In this document: piece after piece, positions 1 through 8,588 of the stretch
How positions within the stretch are numbered: the first letter of the stretch is position 1
Layout: every line of letters begins with the position of its first letter
DNA from: Thalassolituus sp. UBA674
Lineage (GTDB): Bacteria; Pseudomonadota; Gammaproteobacteria; Pseudomonadales; Oceanobacteraceae
DNA: 64,000 bases
Direction of reading: 5' to 3'
NCBI GenBank assembly: GCA_002298335.1
Contig: DBNK01000003.1
Coordinates: forward strand, 266,508-330,507
Notes under the pieces: model-generated
What the model was told of the DNA's origin: nothing
What the model saw: the letters and a program-made list of their open reading frames with translations, nothing else
Databases searched by the model: none
Position numbers and translations under genes: made by a program

Positions 1-641
1 ACTACACTGCGCTGGATATTGGTCTGGTACTCATGTGGGTCGGCTTTCCGCAGTTGCCGTTTTTCCCGCTGATTCCGCGCTTGCTGAAATACATCGACGG
101 CAAGTATCTGGTCGCCTTCGGCTTTGCGGTGGTGGGCTTCAGTATGTTCATGAACACCCACATGACGATCGAGTACGCCGGCAGTTATCTGATTCCCGCC
201 TTGCTGGTGCGTGCCGTCGGGCAGCCCTTCATTATGGTGCCGCTGTCGGTGGTGTCGACGCAGAATCTCAGACCGGAAGACGTGCCTTCGGCATCGACCC
301 TGTTCAATGTGATGCGTAACCTCGGCGGTGCTGTGGGAATCTCGATTCTGGCTACGCAGCTGAGCACCCGGGCCGACCTGCATCTGGTTGAACTGAAAGA
401 GCGCCTGACGGAAGGCAGTCTGGCAGTGAATGAATACCTTGGTCTGCTGCAAGAACAGCTGGGGTCGCAACCGGCCGCACTGGCGCAGCTGATGCGCGAG
501 ACCAGCCGTCAGGCCATGGTGATGTCGTACAACGAAGCCTTTATGCTGCTGGGGTCCATGCTGCTGGTCGCAGCCCTCAGTTCGATGCTGATCCGTACGC
601 CGGATGCGCCGCCACAGGGCGCAGCCGCCGGTGCACATTGA
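1..641 (+). CDS. DHA2-family MFS drug transporter, C-terminal part
   Basis: Only the last ~212 codons are present; the reading frame is open from base 3, so the gene begins before the window. Hydrophobic segments around YLVAFGFAVVGFSMFM, SYLIPALLVRAVGQPF and AFMLLGSMLLVAALSS are transmembrane helices. The stretch with RAVGQPF, then RPEDVPSASTLFNVMRNLGGAVGIS, is typical of the 14-helix EmrB/QacA drug:H+ antiporters. The protein would sit in the inner membrane and probably works with an EmrA-like adaptor outside the window. Substrate cannot be told from this part. Confidence 0.85.
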   Translation, partial: YTALDIGLVLMWVGFPQLPFFPLIPRLLKYIDGKYLVAFGFAVVGFSMFMNTHMTIEYAGSYLIPALLVRAVGQPFIMVPLSVVSTQNLRPEDVPSASTLFNVMRNLGGAVGISILATQLSTRADLHLVELKERLTEGSLAVNEYLGLLQEQLGSQPAALAQLMRETSRQAMVMSYNEAFMLLGSMLLVAALSSMLIRTPDAPPQGAAAGAH

Positions 642-655
642 CCTGTGCTGCTTCT

Positions 656-675
656 GCGGTGTGTTTTCACACCGC
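656..675 (+). terminator. Hairpin after the DHA2 transporter gene
   Basis: Eight-base perfect stem GCGGTGTG/CACACCGC with a TTTT loop, 15 bases after the stop codon. It lacks a clean T-run (ACTACTTTCC follows), so intrinsic termination is only possible. Confidence 0.4.
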
Positions 676-856
676 ACTACTTTCCTATCCGGTTTACACT
701 CACTTACCTTAAATCCTGATTTCTACAGGATCAGGCAATAATTACAGGCTTTTGATATAACGATTTCTGCCTCTGTTGTGGAGAATATACCTGTGCGCTG
801 CTGAATGCTTCATGTGCTTCAGCAGCCAGTTATGATTCACGAAACCGGAGGTTTAT

Positions 857-1822
857 ATGTCCATAGGTTCAGATAATTTTTACACCAGTGAACGCGTCAA
901 CCGGGAAGCTGTGTCGTTTCCGAATCAGTATCAGATGAAGGTTGCGGGCAATCTGTTCATCCCGAAAGATCTGCAGCCGGAACAGAAAGCCGCAGCGCTT
1001 GTGATCGGCCACCCGATGGGTGCCGTCAAGGAACAGGCAGCCAATCTGTATGCCACAAAAATGGCTGAGGCCGGTTTTGTGACCCTGTCTCTGGATCTGT
1101 CCTTCTGGGGTGAGAGTGAAGGCCGTACCCGTAATATGGTGTCACCGGATATCTACGCTGAAGATTTCAGTGCCGCGGTCGATTTCCTGCGCACCTGCGC
1201 TCAGGTCGATGGCGAGCGCATTGGCGGCATCGGTATCTGTGGCAGCGGTGGTTTTATTCTGAGTGCGGCTAAGATTGATTCCCGTCTGAAAGCGGTTGCG
1301 ACCGTCAGCATGTACGACATGGGTGAAGCCACCCGCCGTGGTCTGGGCGGTTCCATCAGTAATGAGATGCGCAAACAGATGGTCGAAGAAGCCTCATTAC
1401 AGCGTGATGTTGAATTCCGTGGTGGCGAGACACGCCTGACCGGCGGTTGCCCGCACGAAGTGGATGAAAACTCACACCCGATTGCGAAAGAGTTTTATGA
1501 TTTTTACCGCACGCCACGGGGTGAGTACACACCGTCAACCACCACCGCTGCCTGCACGACGCATCCGACGCTGAGCAGCAATGTGAAGTTTCTGAACTTC
1601 TATCCGTTCAATGATCTGGCTTCCATTGCACCACGCCCGCTGCTGTTTATTGCCGGTGAAAATGCACATTCCTATGAGTTCAGTGAGCAGGCTTATAAAC
1701 AGGCAGGTCAGCCGAAAGAACTGTTGACGGTGCCGGGTGTCGGTCACGTAGATCTCTACGATGGCGTGAATGTCATTCCCTGGGAACGGCTCACCGCGTT
1801 TTTCTCAGCTAATCTGGGCTGA
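857..1822 (+). CDS. Alpha/beta hydrolase of the dienelactone-hydrolase / YcjY type
   Basis: A 321-residue soluble alpha/beta hydrolase. The nucleophile elbow is GICGSGG with Ser130; an HPMGAVKEQ oxyanion-hole region lies near residue 52, and the likely acid and histidine are in FIAGENAHS and GVGHVDLYD near the C-terminus. The ATG has a good ribosome site (GGAGG at 845-849). Related proteins are annotated as YcjY-like or X-Pro dipeptidyl-peptidase-like hydrolases. It has no signal peptide and stands alone with a ~215-base leader. The substrate is not known. Confidence 0.8.
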   Translation: MSIGSDNFYTSERVNREAVSFPNQYQMKVAGNLFIPKDLQPEQKAAALVIGHPMGAVKEQAANLYATKMAEAGFVTLSLDLSFWGESEGRTRNMVSPDIYAEDFSAAVDFLRTCAQVDGERIGGIGICGSGGFILSAAKIDSRLKAVATVSMYDMGEATRRGLGGSISNEMRKQMVEEASLQRDVEFRGGETRLTGGCPHEVDENSHPIAKEFYDFYRTPRGEYTPSTTTAACTTHPTLSSNVKFLNFYPFNDLASIAPRPLLFIAGENAHSYEFSEQAYKQAGQPKELLTVPGVGHVDLYDGVNVIPWERLTAFFSANLG

Positions 1823-1879
1823 TGACCTTTCCCGGAACCTGCTTTGCGGGTTCCGGATGTCATTGAGCAATGTGAGTAT

Positions 1880-2995
1880 ATGAAGACGATGATGATCTGG
1901 TTTGCCGTAATTCTTGGTGTGCTGGCAGGTGCACTGCTGGTGGTGGGGGTGATCTATAGTCAGCACCCCAAGTTCGGTCAGTTACCTGCCGGGCAGTATC
2001 TGAAGCAAGCGCAGGCCTCGCCTCAGTATCACGACGGCGAATTCCATAATCAGACGGATACCCCGCTGTTCACCACAGATCAGGGGTTTGTCAGTGTGCT
2101 GCTGGAAAACATGACCCAGCGCCCGGACAACCTCACACCGGCTCAGGCTTTGCCATCGCAGGCGGTGGATTTCCACGCGCTGGACAGGAGTCAGGATCTG
2201 GTGATCTGGCTCGGGCATTCGTCGTTTTATGTGCAGCTGGCGGGGCAACGCATCCTGATCGACCCGGTGTTCAGCGACTCGGCGGCGCCAGTCTCTTTTG
2301 CCAATAAAGCCTACCCGGGAACCAGCCGCTACAGCGCGGAGGACTTTCCCTGGATTGATCTGCTGCTGATCACCCACGATCACTGGGATCATCTGGATTA
2401 CCCGAGCATGATGACGCTGCGTGGCCAGACCGGCAAAGTGGTTGTACCGCAGGGCGTAGGTTCGTATCTGCGTGGCTGGCGCTTTGATCCGGACATCATT
2501 CAGGAAGGGGAGTGGTACGATCAGTTTGAGATTACCGAGCACCTGAAAGTCCACCTGATTCCGGCGCGGCATTATTCCGGGCGTCTGCTCAAGCGCCGTC
2601 AGACGCTCTGGGCCGGATTTATTCTGGAAACCCGCAATCACAGGTTGTTATTCAGTGGCGATACCGGCTTTGGCCCTCACTTTGCTGAAATCGCAGAGCG
2701 TTTCGACAGCTTTGATCTGGTGGCGCTGGACAGTGGTCAGTATGACCCGCGCTGGGCCAATATTCATATGAACCCGGAGCAGGCGTCAGAGGCTGCTGAA
2801 ATACTCGGCGCCAAAGCCTTGCTGCCTGCGCACGTTGGCCGTTTTACCCTGGCGCGTCATGCCTGGGACGAGCCGTTCAGGCGCCTGCACGATATCCGCG
2901 AACACCGTCGCTATCAGCTGCTGACCCCTGTGATCGGGCAGGTCTTAGTGCTGGACGGGTTGGGGCAGCAGACGTTTACTGAATGGTGGCAGTGA
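1880..2995 (+). CDS. Membrane-anchored metallo-beta-lactamase-fold hydrolase (RomA/NAPE-PLD-like)
   Basis: The protein starts with a single hydrophobic anchor (FAVILGVLAGALLVVGVIY) and continues into an MBL domain. The zinc motif is THDHWDHLD, followed by the GDTGFGPHF segment and a late PAHVGRF histidine. This arrangement matches COG2220 hydrolases (UlaG, RomA, and the NAPE-phospholipase D relatives), which often act on phospholipid or phosphodiester substrates. I chose ATG 1880 because the upstream in-frame start (TTG at 1844) lies before the membrane anchor without extra conserved sequence; ATGs at 1889 and 1892 are also possible. It follows the previous gene closely and may be co-transcribed. 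Confidence 0.78.
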   Translation: MKTMMIWFAVILGVLAGALLVVGVIYSQHPKFGQLPAGQYLKQAQASPQYHDGEFHNQTDTPLFTTDQGFVSVLLENMTQRPDNLTPAQALPSQAVDFHALDRSQDLVIWLGHSSFYVQLAGQRILIDPVFSDSAAPVSFANKAYPGTSRYSAEDFPWIDLLLITHDHWDHLDYPSMMTLRGQTGKVVVPQGVGSYLRGWRFDPDIIQEGEWYDQFEITEHLKVHLIPARHYSGRLLKRRQTLWAGFILETRNHRLLFSGDTGFGPHFAEIAERFDSFDLVALDSGQYDPRWANIHMNPEQASEAAEILGAKALLPAHVGRFTLARHAWDEPFRRLHDIREHRRYQLLTPVIGQVLVLDGLGQQTFTEWWQ

Positions 2996-3007
2996 GGCTG
3001 CAGTAAC

Positions 3008-3046
3008 GTCATCCCGCGACAGGCACAGCGCTGACCGCGGGATCTG
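3008..3046. repeat. Palindromic intergenic repeat, copy 1
   Basis: An imperfect hairpin with arms GTCATCCCGCG and CGCGGGATC around a short GC-rich loop. It is a diverged copy of the element at 3140-3175. This sequence type (TCATCC-purine-rich core-GGATC) is a widespread small palindromic repeat in bacterial intergenic regions. Confidence 0.6.
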
Positions 3047-3139
3047 TCTTCTTTCAGAGCAGACAATAAAAAAGGCTGCAGTTGCCATTGCTGTCCCATA
3101 GATTGGAAATGTCTCTCTGAAATGAGGACTATAGAGCCT

Positions 3140-3242
3140 GTCATCCTGCGGCTTGACCGCAGGATCCATCCACAAGCCCTAAGATTACGCGAGAAACTGG
3201 ATACTTTGGCTCGAAGGCGAGTCCCACAAGCCGCAGGATGAC
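3140..3242. repeat. Palindromic repeat copy 2 nested in a longer inverted repeat
   Basis: The segment from 3140 holds a local hairpin (TCATCCTGCGG...CCGCAGGATCC). In addition the 16 bases at 3140-3155 (GTCATCCTGCGGCTTG) recur as a perfect reverse complement at 3227-3242. The whole ~103-base unit can fold as one long stem or two smaller ones. It lies in a 416-base gap (2996-3411) in which I see no gene. Confidence 0.65.
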
Positions 3243-3342
3243 GAGTTTTTATGAAATGAACTCGTATTCTAAAAATCAGGTTTGATGTTTAAGTATCAGT
3301 ATATTTAGCGAAACCTCGCAAAAATACCCTAGGCTGCCATCT

Positions 3343-3364
3343 AAAAATCGTTTTACGAAACGAT
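3343..3364 (-). terminator. Rho-independent terminator of ppnP
   Basis: Read on the minus strand: stem ATCGTTT, loop CGTA, stem AAACGAT, then a TTTT tail. It lies 48 bases past the ppnP stop codon. A second GC-rich hairpin (GGCCGCA/TGCGGCC, 3367-3389) sits between it and the gene. Confidence 0.75.
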
Positions 3365-3411
3365 GGGGCCGCAGTGCGCAGTTGCGGCCTTTATGCTGAC
3401 AGGGCGGGTGA

Positions 3412-3693
3412 TCAGCCGTAGGTGCAGAAATAGGCAACCTGAGCCGCCATTTTCACCTGAAAGGTCACATTGGCTGCGACTTCGAATGAATCACCGGCGT
3501 TGAACGTCGCCCACTCAGTGGCACCCGGCAGCAGGGCATCCATAGAGCCGGATACGACAGTCATCACTTCGCGCTGGCTGGTGCCGAATTCGTACTCACC
3601 GGCTTCCATCGCGCCCACAGTGGCAGGCAGGGTTTCGGTCTGCAGCGCGATTGATTTTACCTTGCCATCAAAATATTCATTCACTTTCAGCAC
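3412..3693 (-). CDS. ppnP: Pyrimidine/purine nucleoside phosphorylase PpnP
   Basis: At 93 residues this has the full length of the YaiE/PpnP family, single-domain cupins that phosphorolyse several nucleosides to free base and (deoxy)ribose-1-phosphate. Family hallmarks seen: NEYFDGKVKSI at the N-terminus, VGAMEAGEYEFGTSQREVM in the middle, and the closing AYFCTYG. The start is GTG at 3693, seven bases after AGGAG. Monocistronic, with its own terminator. Role: nucleoside salvage in the cytoplasm. Confidence 0.92.
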   Translation of the reverse strand: MLKVNEYFDGKVKSIALQTETLPATVGAMEAGEYEFGTSQREVMTVVSGSMDALLPGATEWATFNAGDSFEVAANVTFQVKMAAQVAYFCTYG

Positions 3694-3807
3694 GTCAGTA
3701 CTCCTGTGGCCAGTGGCCGGGTGGTTTCAGTTGCGCGGCATTCTACCGGCAGATGGCGGAGTTTGCAGTAACTGGTTACAGGCTTTTGACGGCGGTAGGC
3801 GATCTGT

Positions 3808-4470
3808 TCAGATCAGCTCTTTGATGATGAGATCATTACCCAGAAAGGCTCCGGGCTCGATGTAAATGCGGTTGCCAAGGGTCAGCTCGCCGTCGGAAAT
3901 GTTGTGGCCGTGGATCACCCAGTCGATGCCCTCTATACGGTGCTCCAGACGTTTGCGGAAGCTGTCCCGTGCCCAGACGGCACGTTCGCATTCGTCTGCA
4001 GACATCTGGCTGAATTCAGCCCAGTTGTGACGCGGGTAATCGGCGTGAACGATACCGTAGCGGGTACCGGAAGGACCGGCGACTTCAATGCCCAGCGGCA
4101 GAGCCTCCAGCTGTTCGAGCCAGGCACTCCACTGCTCCGCCCGGGTGGTGGTGATCCAGTCGCCGCCGTTCTGTAGCCAGGTCAGACGCATGGTGCTGTT
4201 ATGGTATTTGAGGCTCTCAATCATCAGATGCTCGTGATTGCCGAGTACGGTAAAGAACCAGGGGTGTTGCAGCAGCTCCAGCGCCTCTGCCGACTCCGGA
4301 CCGCGGTCAATCAGATCGCCCACAGCGATCAGGCGGTCGGCCTCCGGATTGAAATTCAGGGCCTCAAGCTGTTGCCACAATTTGCTGATATAGCCGTGCA
4401 GATCGCCGACCACAAAGTCGCGGCCGGTGCGGTTGGTTTCTAACTGCAGGCACACAGGCGTCATCTTCAT
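3808..4470 (-). CDS. Calcineurin-like metallophosphatase (PrpA/PrpB-type protein phosphatase)
   Basis: A 220-residue metallophosphoesterase of the bacterial Ser/Thr phosphatase type. The metal-binding motifs are in order: GDLHG (22-26), GDLIDRGPES (51-60), GNHEH (77-81), and the late histidine in IHGHNISDG. Length and motifs match PrpA/PrpB and phage-lambda-type PP2A-like phosphatases, which also can hydrolyse dinucleoside polyphosphates. Its start overlaps the end of the upstream ligase-like gene by four bases (ATGA), so the two are translated as an operon. The physiological target is unknown. Confidence 0.85.
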   Translation of the reverse strand: MKMTPVCLQLETNRTGRDFVVGDLHGYISKLWQQLEALNFNPEADRLIAVGDLIDRGPESAEALELLQHPWFFTVLGNHEHLMIESLKYHNSTMRLTWLQNGGDWITTTRAEQWSAWLEQLEALPLGIEVAGPSGTRYGIVHADYPRHNWAEFSQMSADECERAVWARDSFRKRLEHRIEGIDWVIHGHNISDGELTLGNRIYIEPGAFLGNDLIIKELI

Positions 4471-5810
4471 GAGCCAGCCTCAGAGCGGTAGTTTTCCTGC
4501 GGCCGCACATTGGGCATCCAGCGGGCAATCACAGCCAGTGCCAGAATCACGCTGAAAAAGGCAGCATTGGCCGGAATCTGCAGGTTGAAGTCGGTGGCCG
4601 AGTGCACCAGATACGCGATCATGGCCATGGTACAGCCAAACCCCAGGCCCTGAAAAAAGCGGCTGCGGCGCTGACGCATGGCTGTCATGGCCCACCACAG
4701 CGCCGTGCCGCCCACCATGCAGAGCAGGATGAAGCCCGGCAAGCCGAACTCCACCAGAAACTGGGCATAGTCGTTGTGTGCATTGTTGTAATAACGGTCA
4801 GAGGTGATATCGGCGCCCTTGAACGCCGGGAAGACCGTGATGAACGCGCCGGGGCCGATGCCAGTGACGGGTTCAGACTGCCACAACGACAGCGTATCGC
4901 GGGTGACCTCATCACGGCTTTCGTGCTCAGCTGATGTCTGCTGAATGCGTTCTGCGACTTTTTCCACGCCGAAGAAAGTGCCGACAATGGCAATATCAAT
5001 GATCAGAAGGCTCCCCAGCAGAATGGTGGTACCCAATGTCTTGCGCCGCATCAGCAGCAGAGCCAGCAGACCGGTGACCATCAGGCTGACAAAGAAAGCC
5101 GTGTTACCACTGCGCGAGCGGCTCATCACCAGCGCAATGACCATGATGATCAGCAGCAGGCGCAGAATCACCTTATTGCTCAGTAACACTTCCAGAAACT
5201 GTTTGATGCGGTGACGCATGGAGCCGATGTACTCGGTCGGCCTGGCCATCAGCAGACCAATGCCCATGGCCAGAACCAGCTCCATCAGGCCAGCCAGATG
5301 GTTGCGGTTGAGGTAAGTCCCGGTGGCCACGCCCAGATGGCGTTCTTTAAAGCTGAAAAAGCCCAGCTCCAGCCCGGACAGCACCATGATTGAGCCAAAC
5401 AGCGCCTGAAACGTCGCAGCGAACACCATGATCCAGATGAGTTGCCGCACCCGGTGGCGGCTGTTGGCCATGAACAGAGTAAGGCAGAACACACCCGTGT
5501 AAGTCAGCCCTTTGATGCAGGCGAGGAAAGAATCGTAAGGACTCAGCGAAAACAGGACCGACTGAACCGCGGCCCAGAGCTGCACCAGACCCAGCAGCAG
5601 TATCAGCCAGCGCGCATGGACCAGCGACTCAGGCAGTTTTAACTGCCCTTCAGTCGTGACGGGGAGTGCGCGTAACTCTGCTGCCAGCAAACCAAACACC
5701 ATGGCAGCCGCTGGCACCCAGGCCCAGAGGACATCTGAGCCGAAGGGCAGGGGGAGTAAAAAGAGTGTGGTGAGAAACAGGGTCCAGCGTGTCATTACGG
5801 GTTCAGCCAC
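4467..5810 (-). CDS. O-antigen ligase / polymerase-family membrane protein (Wzy_C)
   Basis: A 447-residue protein with about a dozen hydrophobic helices and one large periplasmic loop that includes the segment NNAHNDYAQFLVEFGLPG. That H-N-x-Y motif and the later conserved glycine are typical of the Wzy_C domain of O-antigen ligases (WaaL) and related polymerases. It would act at the periplasmic face of the inner membrane, moving or joining undecaprenyl-linked glycans. It lies 1 kb left of the exopolysaccharide locus but on the opposite strand, so it could serve that polymer or lipopolysaccharide; the sequence does not decide. Confidence 0.8.
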   Translation of the reverse strand: MAEPVMTRWTLFLTTLFLLPLPFGSDVLWAWVPAAAMVFGLLAAELRALPVTTEGQLKLPESLVHARWLILLLGLVQLWAAVQSVLFSLSPYDSFLACIKGLTYTGVFCLTLFMANSRHRVRQLIWIMVFAATFQALFGSIMVLSGLELGFFSFKERHLGVATGTYLNRNHLAGLMELVLAMGIGLLMARPTEYIGSMRHRIKQFLEVLLSNKVILRLLLIIMVIALVMSRSRSGNTAFFVSLMVTGLLALLLMRRKTLGTTILLGSLLIIDIAIVGTFFGVEKVAERIQQTSAEHESRDEVTRDTLSLWQSEPVTGIGPGAFITVFPAFKGADITSDRYYNNAHNDYAQFLVEFGLPGFILLCMVGGTALWWAMTAMRQRRSRFFQGLGFGCTMAMIAYLVHSATDFNLQIPANAAFFSVILALAVIARWMPNVRPQENYRSEAGS

Positions 5811-5865
5811 CTTGCCGGTTCAATAAAACCATCAGGTTACTATTGTGGCAGAAAAAAGGTGGCAG

Positions 5866-5904
5866 AAAAAAAGACCCGACACGGGTACTGACCATTCTGG
5901 TCAG
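5866..5904 (-). terminator. Terminator for the Ala-rich secreted protein gene
   Basis: On the minus strand a perfect hairpin CTGACCA-GAA-TGGTCAG (5888-5904) is followed by ACCCG-TGT-CGGGT and then CTTTTTTT. The second stem with its T-run is a good intrinsic terminator 28 bases past the stop codon. Confidence 0.7.
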
Positions 5905-5913
5905 AGTAGGGGG

Positions 5914-6405
5914 TCAGCTGATGGGCTGACCGGCATTGGCAGGCGGTGCAGGAACGACCAGAGGCTCAACCGTCGTACCTGCGGTGGTATCACCACCGGC
6001 TGCCGTAGCATCCTGAGCTGCGGCAACACCCGCAGCGATCACATCCCCGGGTACACCGGCCGCCTGAGCCGCTGCAACCACCTGCTCAAGCGTCATGCCA
6101 TTGGCCAGAGCCGCCTCTGTAACGGCCGCCACTGCAGCAGTTGCGTTCGGAGCTTTCGCCAACGCAATGCTCATGACCGTATTCAGATCGACCCCAGCTG
6201 CCAGCGCCAGAGAGAGAGTATCTGCCAGAGACAGACCCGGGTTAGCAATCATCATAGAATCGACCGCCGCCGCAGGTGTCTGGCCTTTATCGATCAGATT
6301 GGCAAGAATGCCACCACCGCTTGAAAGGGTCTCTGCGTTTAAGGCAGCAAAGGCGGAGCCTGGCATGAAAGTCAGGAGAAACAGCAGTGTCAGGGATCTG
6401 TTCAT
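5914..6405 (-). CDS. Secreted Ala-rich helical protein of unknown function
   Basis: Not recognised. I start it at ATG 6405, giving 163 residues with a clear signal peptide (MNRSLTLLFLLTFMPGSAFA, cleavage after AFA); the in-frame sequence upstream shows no such property. The mature part is composed of helical segments rich in alanine that repeat a loose pattern of about 30 residues (IANPGLSLADTLSLALAAG, then VMSIALAKAPNATAAV, then MTLEQVVAAAQAAGVPG), ending in a Pro/Thr/Ala-rich tail. No cysteine. It is a periplasmic or exported protein with its own terminator, located just before the polysaccharide locus, perhaps by chance. Confidence 0.65.
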   Translation of the reverse strand: MNRSLTLLFLLTFMPGSAFAALNAETLSSGGGILANLIDKGQTPAAAVDSMMIANPGLSLADTLSLALAAGVDLNTVMSIALAKAPNATAAVAAVTEAALANGMTLEQVVAAAQAAGVPGDVIAAGVAAAQDATAAGGDTTAGTTVEPLVVPAPPANAGQPIS

Positions 6406-6796
6406 AATGGGCCTGCTTAGATTAGGTTTTATTGGACAGGTTATCTGTGTGTTTAAGCTGGACAGAATAACCATATACCATATCAATCGCACCATCATAC
6501 ATGAGTGATTGAGGGCTTACAATTCAGTCCGTTATGACACCGGGACACTTCATACCTTAACGAATAAAGGACGGGTAATCTCCAGCTGAAATGGACAGTT
6601 ATGACAAAGAATGAAAGTCCGCCACTACTGATTACAACCCTAAGGCTAATGTTTATAGTGACTGTCAGTTTTAGCGGCCCGGAAGGCAGAACTTACAAAT
6701 AGACGACTGGTCACGGTTTCTGGTTGTCGCAGATGGTGTAACCTCCTGAGCTGACTGCTGTCTCTCTGAGGCTGTTTTATTTGACTGGAATAATGC
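6406..6796. other. Intergenic region between divergent genes, upstream of the polysaccharide locus
   Basis: This 391-base gap lies between a leftward gene and the first rightward gene of the exopolysaccharide locus, so it should contain both promoters. I see no convincing sigma-70 pair, no JUMPstart/ops element (GGCGGTAG) and no gene. Confidence 0.5.
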
Positions 6797-7255
6797 ATGA
6801 CCCCTAAACCCAAAAAAGTCCTTGCTGTTGCCTCCGGTGGCGGACACTGGAAACAGTTGCTACGACTCAAACCCGTGTTTGAAAGCTATCAGTCTTATTA
6901 CATTACGACGATAGACGGGTTGCCTCAGAAGTCTGGAGTTGAACATTACTTCATCGTCAGTGATTGCAGCAGAGACAGCCTGATGAGTGTGGTCCGGACC
7001 CATTTTCAGATTCTTCGCATTTTTATCACTGTCAGACCGGATGTTGTCATCACTACGGGTGCCGCTCCGGGTTTGATTGCGCTTCTGTTCGGAAGACTCA
7101 TCTTCTCCCGGACACTCTGGATAGATTCCATAGCCAACGGAGATCAGATGTCGATGAGTGGACGTCTTGCCCGTAAGCTAGCGCATAAGGTATTAAGCCA
7201 GTGGCCTTCAGTTGCTCAGAAAGAGGGTGTCGAGTATTGGGGGCAGCTGCTGTGA
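6797..7255 (+). CDS. Alg14/PssD-like glycosyltransferase membrane subunit
   Basis: A 152-residue protein with the Alg14 signature near the N-terminus (VASGGGHWKQLLRL) and the segment RPDVVITTGAAPGLIALLFGRL. In Alg13/Alg14-type enzymes this subunit binds the membrane and the lipid-linked acceptor and recruits the catalytic partner; bacterial versions (PssD, CpsF, EpsE) add the second sugar of an exopolysaccharide repeat. The stop codon overlaps the start region of the next gene, its Alg13-like partner. The acceptor here would be the undecaprenyl-PP-sugar made by the WcaJ-type enzyme at 19.2 kb. Confidence 0.85.
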   Translation: MTPKPKKVLAVASGGGHWKQLLRLKPVFESYQSYYITTIDGLPQKSGVEHYFIVSDCSRDSLMSVVRTHFQILRIFITVRPDVVITTGAAPGLIALLFGRLIFSRTLWIDSIANGDQMSMSGRLARKLAHKVLSQWPSVAQKEGVEYWGQLL

Positions 7256-7752
7256 CTGCGATGCCAGTAAAAATCCTTGTGACCGTGGGTACTCAATTTC
7301 CCTTTGATCGTTTAATTTCCATGGTTGATACATGGGCCGCAGAGCGCCCGGAGAAGAAAGATAGTGTACTGATGCAGACTGGGCCAGGGGGAGTCCAGCC
7401 ACAGCACACGCAGTATACGGAGTTCCTGTCACCGGAAGAATACAGGGTGGCAATTGAATCAGCAGAGGTTCTTGTTGCTCACGCAGGTATCGGTTCGATT
7501 CTGACAGCTCTTGAATCCGGTCTGCCGGTCATCATCGTTCCACGGCGTTTTGACCTGGGTGAGCACCGGAATGATCACCAAAGTTCAACGGCCCGTGAGT
7601 TCTCAGGGAGGAAAGGTATCTATCTCGCATTGGATGAGAAAACCTTGAAAAGTCTTCTGGATCAATCGGAAACTTTGGAAAAGCCAGAAAATCAGGATGT
7701 TGATCCGCGCTTCTTATCCAAAGTCTCTGATTTCATAATGGGGCAACGCTGA
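7252..7752 (+). CDS. Alg13/PssE-like glycosyltransferase catalytic subunit
   Basis: About 166 residues with the GT28 C-terminal fold: ILVTVGTQFPFDRLI at the N-terminus, VLVAHAGIGSILTALESGLP (nucleotide-sugar binding), then IIVPRRFDLGEHRNDHQ. It forms the soluble half of the split enzyme with the preceding gene. I take GTG 7252, which overlaps the previous stop as GTGA and has GGGGG eight bases upstream; ATG 7261 is the alternative. The next gene begins in its TGA (TGATG), so all three are translationally coupled. Confidence 0.85.
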   Translation: MTAMPVKILVTVGTQFPFDRLISMVDTWAAERPEKKDSVLMQTGPGGVQPQHTQYTEFLSPEEYRVAIESAEVLVAHAGIGSILTALESGLPVIIVPRRFDLGEHRNDHQSSTAREFSGRKGIYLALDEKTLKSLLDQSETLEKPENQDVDPRFLSKVSDFIMGQR

Positions 7753-8588
7753 TGCATTTTATCCTCATTACTACGACTGTACTAAAGGATAGTACCGAAC
7801 AACTTGAAAAGATGATCGGCAGTCTCAAACAGTATGAAAATTCCAGAGAAATTACACTCTCGCACTACCTTCTGGTTCAGAACTTTAATGAAAGCCGTCA
7901 TAAAGACCTTCTCAGTAAGATCCAGTTTCCTTCCTGGTCGAAACTGATTTATGAAAAGCGGATCATATCTCTCTCAGAAGCCAGAAACAGAATGCTTGGG
8001 CTTGTGAATTCAGATCCTGATTTTCAGAGAAAAGAAACAGTTGTTGCATTTCCTGATGATGATTGCTGGTATCCTGATGGCTTGCTTGATTTTATTGCCC
8101 AGAATATCACTGAAGGAGACACTGAATTCATTTTCTGTAAATATGCCTCTGCCCCTGTACAAGCCAATGAAAATATTCAGGTTGCAAAGGCATCTTATGG
8201 CGATGTTGTATTCAATGCTTCATCCAATACGATCTTTGTGGCCTCCAGGGTGGCACGGAAGATCGGCGGTTTCAGTGAGGACTTAGGTGTTGGGGCCAAA
8301 TACAATGGTGGCGAGGATCTCGATTATGCGATCAGGTCCTTCAGAGAATCCGCTAAGACCTGTTGGTGTGATTTACCTCTGGTAGGACACCGGGATAAAG
8401 ACTCATCCTTGAGAGGCAACTATTTTGTCGGGAGTGCTCTCGTTCTTAAACGTCATTCTTTAATATCACTTTCTTCCTGCTTTCATTATTTCAGAAAGTT
8501 ATCTGTAGGTGCTTTTCTTGTTGTGACAGGGAAAATGCCTCTGAGTAATTTTCTGATAGCCGTATTTGGAAAATACCAGCATGTTTAA
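7752..8588 (+). CDS. GT-A-fold glycosyltransferase (GT2-like)
   Basis: A 278-residue protein with the GT2 features SLSEARNRMLGL, an acidic metal-binding segment FPDDDCWYPDG, and the acceptor-side motif GGEDLDYAIRS. It lacks the usual N-terminal SVIIPVYN, having HFILITTTVLK in its place, so it is a divergent member. Start ATG 7752 overlaps the Alg13-like stop. It marks the left edge of the AT-rich cassette. Likely role: cytoplasmic addition of one sugar of the repeat unit; donor and linkage cannot be read. Confidence 0.75.
   Translation: MHFILITTTVLKDSTEQLEKMIGSLKQYENSREITLSHYLLVQNFNESRHKDLLSKIQFPSWSKLIYEKRIISLSEARNRMLGLVNSDPDFQRKETVVAFPDDDCWYPDGLLDFIAQNITEGDTEFIFCKYASAPVQANENIQVAKASYGDVVFNASSNTIFVASRVARKIGGFSEDLGVGAKYNGGEDLDYAIRSFRESAKTCWCDLPLVGHRDKDSSLRGNYFVGSALVLKRHSLISLSSCFHYFRKLSVGAFLVVTGKMPLSNFLIAVFGKYQHV

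Noticed and set aside
3791..3798. GGCGGTAG, matching the core of the JUMPstart/ops element
   Set aside because: It is on the plus strand in a gap between two leftward genes, with no rightward polysaccharide gene after it; chance match.
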